Assembly (NCBI GenBank): GCA_030154385.1
Contig: JASKJZ010000151.1
Span: 1 to 6,362, forward strand
DNA: 6,362 nt
Reading direction: 5' to 3'
Origin: Clostridiales bacterium
Lineage (GTDB): Bacteria > Bacillota_A > Clostridia > Lachnospirales > Lachnospiraceae
Part shown: positions 1 through 6,362 of the stretch, piece after piece
Layout of the letters: every line of letters starts with the position of its first letter
Position numbering within the stretch: the stretch's first letter is position 1
The notes under the pieces: generated by a model
Databases searched by the model: none
Told to the model about the DNA's origin: nothing
The model's input: the letters and a program-made list of their open reading frames with translations, nothing else
Program-made: the position numbers and the translations under genes

Positions 1-1
1 C

Positions 2-682
2 TCCATCGCGCAATACAACAGTAAGCTGCAATACTCTCTGGAAAATCAGCAATTGCAGCTAGAGCAAAGGCATTTACAGGAAATCAATCAACTTTATGAA
101 AATTTGCGTAAGCTTCGCCACGAACTAAAAAATCATATTTTATGCATGGATATCTTATTGCAGGAACAAAACTACGAGGAGCTCTCTACGTACTTCCTTG
201 CACTTAAGGAGGCTCAGCCACTCGCTCCATCACTTGATTTTGGTAACCATAGCATCAATGCGTTGCTCAACACAAAGCTTGCGATTGCCAAAGAAAAAGA
301 CATCTCCTTTTCCATTGAGGCGCATGTTCCAACGCACTTATATATTTCTGATTTTGACATTTGCAGCATACTGGGAAATCTTTGCGATAACGCCATGGAA
401 GCTTGTGAAGCATCGTCCGAAAAAAACATGAAGCTTGCAATCTTAGAATATGGAAGCTACCTCTCCGTTACGCTTCGAAATGATACCACAAGCGATGTGC
501 TATCCTTAAATCCGACCTTGCTTACAACAAAAAAGGACAAGCAACTGCATGGAATTGGGATTCAAATTGTCAAAACAATTGCAAAAAAGTACGACGGTCT
601 GGTCTTTTTTAAAACCGAAGAAAATCAATTCATTGCAAGTGTTCAATTAAAAAATCAGAAAAAGCATTCGGATACCACTTGA
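2..682 (+). CDS. GHKL-type sensor histidine kinase, C-terminal part (5' end outside window)
   Basis: The frame is open to the left edge and ends at TGA 680-682, giving 226 residues counted from base 2. The sequence starts in a Gln/Leu/Glu-rich helix typical of the linker between membrane segments and the dimerisation domain. It then has an H-box (RHELKNH, His at about residue 40), an N-box (NLCDNAMEACE, about 126-136) and a glycine box (HGIGI, about 183-187). A classical DxGxG box is not obvious. This matches the HPK10/GHKL kinases (AgrC/ComD-like), which autophosphorylate the H-box His and pass phosphate to a LytTR-type regulator. The polytopic membrane sensor region expected in this family would lie upstream, so the signal cannot be judged. 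A TTG at 53 is in frame but lies inside the helix and has no Shine-Dalgarno, so it is not the start. No partner regulator is visible; the next gene is convergent. Confidence 0.88.
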   Translation, partial: SIAQYNSKLQYSLENQQLQLEQRHLQEINQLYENLRKLRHELKNHILCMDILLQEQNYEELSTYFLALKEAQPLAPSLDFGNHSINALLNTKLAIAKEKDISFSIEAHVPTHLYISDFDICSILGNLCDNAMEACEASSEKNMKLAILEYGSYLSVTLRNDTTSDVLSLNPTLLTTKKDKQLHGIGIQIVKTIAKKYDGLVFFKTEENQFIASVQLKNQKKHSDTT

Positions 683-712
683 TTGTATCATGGTATTTTC
701 GAATGCTTTTTC
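658..712. terminator. Bidirectional rho-independent terminator between kinase and clpB
   Basis: A perfect 13-bp inverted repeat (658-670 with 700-712, arm GAAAAAGCATTCG) is extended by a second 6-bp stem (672-677 with 691-696) across a small asymmetric bulge, and by a 4-bp tip (680-683 with 687-690). On the plus strand the right arm ends in a T-run (707-711). On the minus strand the other arm ends in T-rich sequence (651-663). It can therefore serve both convergent genes. The left arm encodes the last residues of the kinase, and the kinase TGA lies inside the hairpin; clpB stops 18 bases from the other arm. Confidence 0.85.
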
Positions 713-729
713 CTGTTTATTTATGCTTC

Positions 730-3315
730 TTAATCATTTATCCTGGCCACCAAGGCTTTGTTCTCTACCACTATTTGTATCGTATCTCCAGGTCTTACCC
801 GATCCTCTAGTATTAAGCGTGCGGTTAAGGTTTCCACATGCTTTTGCAGATAACGTTTCAGTGGTCTTGCCCCATAGATTGGATCATAGGCTTCTTGAAT
901 CATAAATTGTTTCGCCTCAGGCGTAAGTACAAGTTGCAATTCCTTATCTGCAATCCGTCGGTTCACATCCTCCATTAAAAGATCAATGATACCTCCAATG
1001 TTTTCTCTTGTTAACGGCTTGAATAATATGATTTCATCCAAACGATTCAAGAATTCAGGGCGAAAATATCCTTGCAGCTCACACATCACTTCCTGCTCTG
1101 CGGCCTCCTTTATGCTTCCATCTTCATCAATTCCTGCCAGCAGATTGGCTGATCCAAGGTTAGAGGTCATAATAAGGATAGTATTTTTAAAATCCACTGT
1201 GCGCCCCTGAGAATCGGTAATCCGACCATCGTCAAGAACCTGGAGCAATACATTAAAGACATCGGGATGCGCTTTTTCAATCTCATCGAACAAAACAACC
1301 GAATATGGTTTTCTTCGCACTGCCTCTGTCAGCTGTCCGCCTTCCTCGTATCCCACATATCCAGGAGGCGCTCCAATCAGGCGGGATACGGAATACTTTT
1401 CCATATACTCGCTCATATCAATACGAACCATGTTTTGCTCGTCATCAAACAAAGAGGCTGCCAAACTTTTGGCTAGCTCTGTCTTTCCCACGCCAGTCGG
1501 TCCAAGGAATAGGAACGAACCGATTGGCTTACTTGGATCTTTTATACCTGCTTTTGAGCGAAGAATGGCCTCACTGACCTTCACAACCCCTTCTTCTTGT
1601 CCTACCACTCGCTTATGAAGCTCTTCGTCCAGATGAAGTGTCTTTGCGCGTTCACTTTCCGTCAGCTTTGCAACCGGAATTCCCGTCCAGCGAGAAATGA
1701 TTTTTGCAATCTCTTCCTCGGACACGTTTTCATGCACCAGCTCATGCTCCTGTCTGTTTACGCGGTCTTCCTCCTGCTCTAATTTTTTGGTAAGCTCTGG
1801 GAGCTTTCCATATTGAAGCTCTGCTGCCTTATTTAAATCGTAGTTTCGTTTTGCCAGCTCGATTTCATTTCCTAGTGCTTCGATTTCTTCCTTGATTTTT
1901 TGAACCCGCTCCACCGAAGCCTTTTCATTATCCCATTTGGCCTTTGCACTGGCAAAGTCCTCCCGAAGCTCGGCTAATTCACGCTGGAGATTTTTAAGCC
2001 TTTCCTGACTGACATGATCGGTCTCTTTTTTTAGCGCTGCCTCTTCAATTTCGATCTGCATAATCCGACGCTGCAAATCGTCAAGTTCGGTTGGCATGGA
2101 ATCTAACTCCGTCTTAATCAGCGCACAGGCCTCATCTACCAAATCAATCGCCTTATCTGGCAAAAATCGGTCGGTAATATAGCGGTGTGAAAGGGTCGCG
2201 GCGGTCACAAGAGCCGCATCCGTAATCTTGACCCCATGAAACACCTCATAGCGCTCCTTTAGTCCGCGAAGAATTGATATGGTATCCTCTACGGTTGGCT
2301 CCTGCACCATAACCGGCTGGAATCTTCGCTCCAGAGCCGCATCCTTTTCAATATACATGCGATATTCATTTAAGGTAGTGGCACCGATGCAATGAAGCTC
2401 TCCTCTTGCCAGCATAGGTTTTAACATATTTCCAGCATCCATCGCACCTTCCGTTTTTCCCGCTCCTACTATGGTGTGAAGCTCATCGATAAATAATATA
2501 ATTTCGCCTTCGCTCTTTTTTACTTCATCGAGTACCGCCTTTAAGCGCTCCTCAAACTCACCTCGGTATTTCGCCCCAGCAACCAAGGTTCCCATATCCA
2601 GTGCAAACAGTTTTTTATTTTTTAGTCCCTCGGGCACATCTCCCCTTACAATACGCTGTGCAAGTCCCTCTACAACAGCCGTTTTTCCAACACCAGGCTC
2701 TCCAATTAAGACGGGATTATTTTTTGATTTTCGCGAAAGAATCCGAATCACATTGCGAATTTCCGCATCCCTTCCAATTACTGGGTCAAGCTTTTGATCC
2801 TTTGCTCTCTCCACCAAATCATACCCATATTTCTCTAAGGTATCGTAGGTCGCCTCTGGATTATCACTTGTCACCTGCTGATTTCCCCGAACTGTAGACA
2901 ATGCTTGCAAGAACCGTTCTCTGTCAATGCGAAAGCTCTGAAACAATTCCTTCATTTCGCGGTTTGGCTCTTTTAGCATGCTAAGGAATAAATGCTCGAC
3001 TGAAACATAAGCATCCTTCATCCGTTTTGCTTCGTCCTCTGCGTAGATCAACACCTTATTTAGCATCGCTCCAATATAGACTTGCCCGCCCGACACCTTT
3101 GGCCGCTTCTTTAATAGCCCTTCTACCTGTGCTAAAAACACATCGGGATCAATCTCCATTTTTACAATCAGCTTCTTAATCAGGCTATCCTCAATCGTAA
3201 GAAGACTATAGAGCAAATGCTCTTGTTCAATTTCCTGGTGGCCAAAGTCATATGCAATCTTTTCGCATTCATTGACCGCCTGCAACGATTTTTGTGTAAA
3301 TTTATTGATATTCAT
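730..3315 (-). CDS. clpB: ATP-dependent protein disaggregase ClpB (Hsp104 family)
   Basis: Complete gene of 861 residues, close to the family's usual length of about 860. ClpB is a cytosolic hexameric AAA+ machine that works with DnaK to thread proteins out of aggregates. Domains: Clp N domain (about 1-140); NBD1 with Walker A GEPGVGKT (205-212), Walker B IILFIDE (DE at 277-278), pore-loop Tyr 250 ([11 protein letters not shown]) and Arg-finger pair (ALERRF, about 330-331); a coiled-coil M domain (about 395-525); NBD2 with Walker A GPTGVGKT (605-612), Walker B VVLFDE (DE at 677-678), pore-loop Tyr 653 (GAPPGYVGY) and sensor-2 GAR (815-817). The full-length M domain and absence of an IGF/LGF ClpP-docking loop favour ClpB over ClpA or ClpC. 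The start is ATG 3315-3313, which has a Shine-Dalgarno; upstream in-frame codons overlap the promoter. The stop is TAA 732-730. All key residues are intact. Confidence 0.97.
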   Translation of the reverse strand: MNINKFTQKSLQAVNECEKIAYDFGHQEIEQEHLLYSLLTIEDSLIKKLIVKMEIDPDVFLAQVEGLLKKRPKVSGGQVYIGAMLNKVLIYAEDEAKRMKDAYVSVEHLFLSMLKEPNREMKELFQSFRIDRERFLQALSTVRGNQQVTSDNPEATYDTLEKYGYDLVERAKDQKLDPVIGRDAEIRNVIRILSRKSKNNPVLIGEPGVGKTAVVEGLAQRIVRGDVPEGLKNKKLFALDMGTLVAGAKYRGEFEERLKAVLDEVKKSEGEIILFIDELHTIVGAGKTEGAMDAGNMLKPMLARGELHCIGATTLNEYRMYIEKDAALERRFQPVMVQEPTVEDTISILRGLKERYEVFHGVKITDAALVTAATLSHRYITDRFLPDKAIDLVDEACALIKTELDSMPTELDDLQRRIMQIEIEEAALKKETDHVSQERLKNLQRELAELREDFASAKAKWDNEKASVERVQKIKEEIEALGNEIELAKRNYDLNKAAELQYGKLPELTKKLEQEEDRVNRQEHELVHENVSEEEIAKIISRWTGIPVAKLTESERAKTLHLDEELHKRVVGQEEGVVKVSEAILRSKAGIKDPSKPIGSFLFLGPTGVGKTELAKSLAASLFDDEQNMVRIDMSEYMEKYSVSRLIGAPPGYVGYEEGGQLTEAVRRKPYSVVLFDEIEKAHPDVFNVLLQVLDDGRITDSQGRTVDFKNTILIMTSNLGSANLLAGIDEDGSIKEAAEQEVMCELQGYFRPEFLNRLDEIILFKPLTRENIGGIIDLLMEDVNRRIADKELQLVLTPEAKQFMIQEAYDPIYGARPLKRYLQKHVETLTARLILEDRVRPGDTIQIVVENKALVARIND

Positions 3316-3321
3316 GCGAAA

Positions 3322-3328
3322 CCTCTTT
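3322..3328 (-). promoter_or_regulatory. Ribosome binding site of clpB
   Basis: The minus strand reads AAAGAGG followed by a 6-base spacer and ATG at 3315. This match to the anti-Shine-Dalgarno fixes the clpB start at the ATG before [13 protein letters not shown], the usual ClpB N-terminus, instead of the TTG 24 codons upstream. Confidence 0.85.
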
Positions 3329-3358
3329 TCTGACAAAATGTTTATTTGTTCTATATCA

Positions 3359-3387
3359 AATATAACACCGTGTATTTTGTCTGTCAA
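3359..3387 (-). promoter_or_regulatory. Sigma-A promoter of clpB
   Basis: The minus strand has a perfect -35 TTGACA (3387-3382), a 17-bp spacer and a -10 TATATT (3364-3359), which predicts a transcript start near 3352 and a leader of about 37 bases. An 8-bp inverted repeat (GACAAAAT at 3381-3374 on the minus strand, ATTTTGTC at 3339-3332) brackets the -10 and start site. No CIRCE element and no convincing CtsR heptad repeat was found by eye. Confidence 0.85.
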
Positions 3388-3461
3388 GGAGAAAATGATG
3401 GCGATCTGAGATACTTGATCTTAAAAAACCATTTTATCATCTGTCTGCATTTTCTCGATCT

Positions 3462-3575
3462 TCAAATAGGAAAACCTATATTGCAACTCTTTTTATCACA
3501 TTGATTGGTTCCATATCTTTCGCACTCTGAACAGCGTGTATTTAGTTTTTCAATTGTTTGATCTAGGTGTTCCAT
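3462..3575 (-). CDS. Small four-cysteine protein, 37 aa, function unknown
   Basis: ATG 3575-3573 to TGA 3464-3462 encodes 37 residues: a short amphipathic N-terminal helix (MEHLDQTIEKLN) followed by a Cys-rich tail with Cys at 15, 18, 26 and 31, spaced C-x2-C-x7-C-x4-C, ending CNIGFPI. The spacing resembles a zinc- or Fe-S-binding knuckle; I do not recognise a named family. Support for a real gene: a plausible promoter (3613-3640), a purine-rich though weak Shine-Dalgarno (AAGAAGAAG, 6 bases before ATG), and a non-random composition with all four Cys in a compact motif. The frame is open for about 24 codons upstream but offers no ATG, GTG or TTG, so this ATG is the natural start. It lies 146 bases before clpB on the same strand with no clear terminator between, so read-through into clpB is possible. 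It may be a genuine small protein or a chance ORF; I favour genuine. Confidence 0.62.
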   Translation of the reverse strand: MEHLDQTIEKLNTRCSECERYGTNQCDKKSCNIGFPI

Positions 3576-3612
3576 GTTTTTCTTCTTCTTAATTTTCTGA
3601 GCATTCGATATT

Positions 3613-3640
3613 ATTCTAATACAACGCCTCTTTTTAACAA
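3613..3640 (-). promoter_or_regulatory. Putative promoter of the four-Cys small ORF
   Basis: The minus strand has -35 TTGTTA (3640-3635, 4 of 6 consensus), a 16-bp spacer and -10 TAGAAT (3618-3613, 5 of 6). Transcription would start near 3606, about 31 bases before the small ORF's ATG. A 13-bp palindrome lies 8 bases upstream of the -35. Confidence 0.55.
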
Positions 3641-3648
3641 GTAGGCAT

Positions 3649-3684
3649 TAATAAGTATCTTAGTATCCAAAAAGATACTTATTA
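3649..3684. repeat. Perfect 13-bp inverted repeat upstream of the small ORF promoter (candidate operator)
   Basis: TAATAAGTATCTT (3649-3661) and its exact complement AAGATACTTATTA (3672-3684) are separated by 10 bases. The arms are AT-rich and no T-run follows on either strand, which argues against a terminator. The position just upstream of the -35 box (3635-3640) suits a regulator-binding site. The half-site AGATACTT (3673-3680) recurs exactly at 3409-3416, 21 bases upstream of the clpB -35. Confidence 0.6.
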
Positions 3685-3740
3685 GATAAGCTATCCACTC
3701 ATAGAAAATTAAAACCTGCCTTTTATTCCAGCAGTTGAAA

Positions 3741-3788
3741 TAAATTAAAAAGTGCGGTGCAATAACTAAATACGTTATGGCACCGTAC
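3741..3788 (-). terminator. Rho-independent terminator of the surface-protein gene
   Basis: On the minus strand, 19 bases beyond the TAG stop, a 15-bp stem (3788-3774 with 3766-3752; one mismatch and one G-T pair) encloses a 7-base loop. It is GC-rich at its base (GGTGC/GCACC) and is followed directly by TTTTTAATTTATTT (3751-3738). This is the classical intrinsic-terminator pattern and insulates the surface-protein gene from the small ORF and clpB. Confidence 0.9.
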
Positions 3789-3806
3789 CTTCCATATAAG
3801 GTAACG

Positions 3807-6362
3807 CTATTTTGTTTTTACAATAACGCCATTTTTATCACAGTAAACTTTTTTACCATCCTCAATTTTTACCCATTGTGATTGAGCAAGCTTACCAGAT
3901 TTTAATGCTGCATATTTTTTACCAGCCAGTTTGAACACTTTATTTTGAACAACCTTTCCGGTTTTCCTCGTTGTGTAGTATAAATCTCCATTTGCTTTTA
4001 CTATACTACCACACACCACCTTGCCAGACTCATCGGACTTGTACTTATTTCCATTCACTTTAAAGAACTTATTTTCAACTACTTTTCCAGTGCCTTTTGT
4101 TGTATAGTATCTTTCACCATCCACTACAACGAACGTTCCTTTTGCAACTTCACCTGTTGATCCTGCAATATATTTCGTTCCATTGGAAATTTCAACCATA
4201 GAATCCGTATATTTTTCGCCATTTTCATCAAGAATAAAATATTTTTCATCCTTTGTCTTTACAATAGCATTGGTAACTTTTCTTCCATTCGTATCGTAAA
4301 ATCCACCAGTTATACCTTCTGAAACCAATACATTTTCTTTAATATCGGTCTTCACTCTATCTATTTTGTCGAGAACAACTGTTCCTCCATGGGTCTTTGT
4401 TGGTTTTTCTTGTGTATCACCCTCAGTTTCATTCTTATCGTCACCCGGTATAGGAATAGTTGATCCGCCTTGTTCCTGATCGTCTTTGATCTCCAGCATA
4501 ACCTCATCTGTCACTCCTGATGCCACACTTGTTACAGTAATTGTAACCTTTCCTGCTGTAACGGCTGTCATACGGCCTTCTGCATCAATAAGAGCCACAT
4601 TAGGATTACTACTGCTCCATATTATGCTTTTATTGGATGCATTTTCTGGAAGAACCTCTGCACTGAACTTATAAGTTTTTCCCACCTGGAATGTATCTTT
4701 TGATATATCTTTGATTTTTACAGATTCTACCCTTATAGGGTCTTCTTGTTCATCCTTTATGATTTTCAGCATAACCTCATCTGTCAGTCCTGATGCCGTA
4801 CTTGTTGCCGTAATAGTAACTTCCCCTTCTGCAACCGCTGTCATACGGCCTCCTGCACTGACAAGCGCCACCTTAGGGTTACTGCTAGACCAGGTCACAT
4901 TTTTATTGGATGCATTTTCTGGAAGAATCTCTGCCGTAAGGTTATACATTTTTCCTACCTGGAATGTATCCTTTGATATATCCTTGATTTTCACAGCTTC
5001 CACCTTTACAGGCATTCCCTGATAAGGTGTGATGCTCACCATACATTCGGCTTTGATTTCTTTATTAAATCTGGAGAAAGCAGTGATGATTGCCGCTCCG
5101 GATGCAGCCATTGCCGTAATAACACCATCCTCCGAAACAGAAATAATATCTGGAGCAGAAGACTCCCATCCCACGCTGATGCTGTTTACCTCTGGGTTTG
5201 TGATGGCATAAAGTGATGCCGACTGACCTTTCATTACACTCAAATAATTCTTTGATAATGAAATTTCCTTGATTTCTTTTACAATATTTACACTTGGATC
5301 TGTTCCAATAACTTCTAACTCGTATATCGAGTAACCATATGAACCCACACGACTGATTCCAAGCATTCTGACGTAGCGTCCTGAAAATTTTTCTGAAAAA
5401 TTGTATTTTCTCCATCCTGCACCAGTGTTACTTGTTTCATGAACCATATCGGTCCATATTTCACCATCATCTGAAATCTGAATCTTATACTCTTTACCGG
5501 CCGCCGCCTCCCACAGAATATTGACTGCCGACACAGAAGCTGTCTGAACTAGATCTACCACATACCATTGATCATCTGTCCGTTGTGATGCCCATCTGGT
5601 TGATTCATTTCCATCAATTGCATAGCTTTCATTATATTTGGTCTTGTCATTCTGGTCATAGGTACTGCATGATGCTATTTTCCCAAGGGCTAAGTTCCAA
5701 GGCTCCACCTCAATTTCTCCGCTTCCATATTTTTGCAGTGCACGTATAGAGAATATGGAATACTGACTGTCACTAATACCCTGTACCTTCAAATAACGTG
5801 CGGTTATAGGCTCATCAAAGTTGTAACGTACATATGCTCCACTTGCCTGACCCGTCACTTCTTTAATGCTTGTCCAGTTTTCACCGTCATTAGAGGTAAG
5901 AATATTATAAGCTTCACCATTCGAGTACCACCTGATATCTACGACATCAAAAGAGACTGCCTGACCCATATCTATCTGAATCCACTCCTGATTGTTTGTA
6001 TTCGACTGCCAACGGGTAACTGTAGTATCTGTGTCAACTGCATAGTCTGCCCGATAAGTAGTATTCGTGCTGCTTACTGTTACCACCTTGTTCAAACAAA
6101 GATCTTTGTATACTGTAATTGGAAGCACTGCGGATACATCTGTACCACTTACCCTAACTACTGCATTTGTTTCTCCCTGTCCTGTAAATTGAAGTGTGCC
6201 GTTATTATATTTTGCAACATTACGATTCTGTGTGGTGTATACTAAATCACTCTGCGCATTCATTGGCGCGAACTTCAAAAGTGGTTGAACATCGTATTTG
6301 ACAACTCCATCCAAATTCGCATCTGCAAATCGAATTTTCTGAATTGTTGCATTATCTAGATA
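3807..6362 (-). CDS. Large modular secreted/cell-surface protein with F5/8-type-C and BIG2 domains (N-terminus outside window)
   Basis: The frame is open to the right edge and ends at TAG 3809-3807; 851 codons are visible, numbered here from the edge. In order: an Ig-like segment (about 32-86); two F5/8-type-C (discoidin) domains (about 88-213 and 223-353) with the family's signatures, for example AIDGNESTRW, WYVVDL and SDDGEIW in the second; three BIG2 Ig-like domains (about 361-446, 452-534, 543-625); an acidic Gly/Pro-containing linker (about 626-660); and a tail of Tyr-led 20-23-residue repeats (about 687-851). F5/8-type-C domains bind sugars or lipids, BIG2 domains are surface spacers, and the tail resembles wall-binding repeats. 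There is no LPXTG motif or membrane anchor at the C-terminus. This architecture commonly follows a glycoside hydrolase or other extracellular catalytic domain, which would lie upstream; no catalytic residue is visible. The TTG at 6314 is in frame but internal. A strong terminator follows the stop. Confidence 0.9.
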   Translation of the reverse strand, partial: YLDNATIQKIRFADANLDGVVKYDVQPLLKFAPMNAQSDLVYTTQNRNVAKYNNGTLQFTGQGETNAVVRVSGTDVSAVLPITVYKDLCLNKVVTVSSTNTTYRADYAVDTDTTVTRWQSNTNNQEWIQIDMGQAVSFDVVDIRWYSNGEAYNILTSNDGENWTSIKEVTGQASGAYVRYNFDEPITARYLKVQGISDSQYSIFSIRALQKYGSGEIEVEPWNLALGKIASCSTYDQNDKTKYNESYAIDGNESTRWASQRTDDQWYVVDLVQTASVSAVNILWEAAAGKEYKIQISDDGEIWTDMVHETSNTGAGWRKYNFSEKFSGRYVRMLGISRVGSYGYSIYELEVIGTDPSVNIVKEIKEISLSKNYLSVMKGQSASLYAITNPEVNSISVGWESSAPDIISVSEDGVITAMAASGAAIITAFSRFNKEIKAECMVSITPYQGMPVKVEAVKIKDISKDTFQVGKMYNLTAEILPENASNKNVTWSSSNPKVALVSAGGRMTAVAEGEVTITATSTASGLTDEVMLKIIKDEQEDPIRVESVKIKDISKDTFQVGKTYKFSAEVLPENASNKSIIWSSSNPNVALIDAEGRMTAVTAGKVTITVTSVASGVTDEVMLEIKDDQEQGGSTIPIPGDDKNETEGDTQEKPTKTHGGTVVLDKIDRVKTDIKENVLVSEGITGGFYDTNGRKVTNAIVKTKDEKYFILDENGEKYTDSMVEISNGTKYIAGSTGEVAKGTFVVVDGERYYTTKGTGKVVENKFFKVNGNKYKSDESGKVVCGSIVKANGDLYYTTRKTGKVVQNKVFKLAGKKYAALKSGKLAQSQWVKIEDGKKVYCDKNGVIVKTK
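3810..4301 (-). repeat. Tyr-led C-terminal repeats (wall-binding-like tail)
   Basis: About seven full units of 20-23 residues plus a partial last one, with a rough pattern of Tyr, five or six variable residues, G-K-hydrophobic, then a hydrophobic-K-hydrophobic stretch and a turn (N/D/A)G-x-K. Units pair into a 43-44-residue super-repeat that is clearest at 4118-3990 and 3989-3858 (both contain YYTT, TGKVV and NK-FK). Unlike typical choline- or glucan-binding repeats, only one unit has a Trp (QWVKIEDG). Confidence 0.75.
4488..5009 (-). repeat. Tandem duplication encoding two near-identical BIG2 domains
   Basis: Two direct copies with a 273-bp (91-codon) period, 5009-4761 and 4736-4488, encode BIG2 domains that are roughly three-quarters identical by eye. 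Both contain the run KIKDISKDTFQVGK, the LPENASNK block, WSSSNP and ASG-TDEVML. The preceding BIG2 domain (5282-5025) is much more divergent, so these two arose by a later in-frame duplication. Confidence 0.85.

Noticed and set aside
53..55. TTG as the start of the kinase
   Set aside because: The frame continues to the left edge with a helix typical of the kinase linker, and no Shine-Dalgarno precedes the TTG; the gene is simply cut by the window.
3316..3387. 24-codon N-terminal extension of ClpB beginning at TTG 3387
   Set aside because: The TTG is the first half of the -35 TTGACA and the stretch contains the -10 and the Shine-Dalgarno. ClpB homologues start near MNINKFTQ.
3388..3461. Possible terminator or extra tiny ORF between the small Cys ORF and clpB
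   Set aside because: No stem of useful length with a T-run was found, and the only ATG-started frames are under 10 codons without a Shine-Dalgarno.
3716..3734. Second hairpin (CTGC/GCAG) downstream of the surface-protein terminator
   Set aside because: Only a 4-bp stem with an 11-base loop, indistinguishable from chance.
3807..5022. CRISPR-like or satellite repeat array
   Set aside because: The repeats are diverged coding repeats of BIG2 and wall-binding-like modules in one open frame, with no spacer structure.
5065..5415. 116-codon minus-strand ORF in another frame of the surface-protein gene
   Set aside because: It overlaps the discoidin/BIG2 coding frame, has no domain signature, and its composition fits an out-of-frame reading.
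5733..6245. 170-codon plus-strand ORF opposite the surface-protein gene
   Set aside because: It is a Cys/Ile-rich shadow of the F5/8 coding region, with no Shine-Dalgarno or recognisable domain.
6312..6314. TTG as the start of the surface protein
   Set aside because: The frame is open to the right edge, and there is no signal peptide or Shine-Dalgarno, so it is an internal Leu.

Overview
The window looks like a piece of a low-GC Gram-positive chromosome, most likely a gut-type clostridium (Lachnospiraceae-like). This is inferred from moderately AT-rich DNA, purine-rich Shine-Dalgarno sites, consensus sigma-A promoters, an HPK10/GHKL-type histidine kinase, and a large secreted protein built from F5/8-type-C and BIG2 domains with a cell-wall-binding-like repeat tail. 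No 16S or other taxonomic marker is present, so the assignment is an inference.

Layout. Bases 2-682 (+) hold the C-terminal part of a GHKL sensor histidine kinase whose membrane sensor half lies off the left edge. It converges on clpB (730-3315, -), a complete gene for the ClpB/Hsp104 protein disaggregase. A long hairpin (658-712) sits between them, overlaps the kinase stop codon and can terminate both genes. clpB has a near-consensus promoter (TTGACA, 17 bp, TATATT) and a good Shine-Dalgarno. These place its start at 3315, not at the in-frame TTG at 3387, which is part of the -35 box.

Bases 3316-3806 contain no long gene but are not empty. They hold a 37-codon ORF (3462-3575, -) encoding a four-cysteine mini-protein with its own plausible promoter (3613-3640), a perfect 13-bp inverted repeat just upstream of that promoter (3649-3684), and a strong rho-independent terminator (3741-3788, -) for the gene to the right.

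Bases 3807-6362 (-) are the C-terminal 851 codons of a large modular exported protein: an Ig-like segment, two F5/8-type-C (discoidin) carbohydrate-binding-type domains, three BIG2 domains (the last two a recent tandem duplication), an acidic linker, and about seven and a half Tyr-led repeats of 20-23 residues. Its catalytic or N-terminal part lies off the right edge.

The three minus-strand genes appear to be separate transcription units. The surface protein is insulated by its terminator. The small Cys protein and clpB each have a promoter, but no clear terminator separates them, so read-through from the small ORF into clpB is possible. I see no CRISPR array, transposase, tRNA or rRNA, and no well-supported new multi-gene system. 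The most novel-looking element is the four-Cys small ORF with its palindrome-flanked promoter upstream of clpB.
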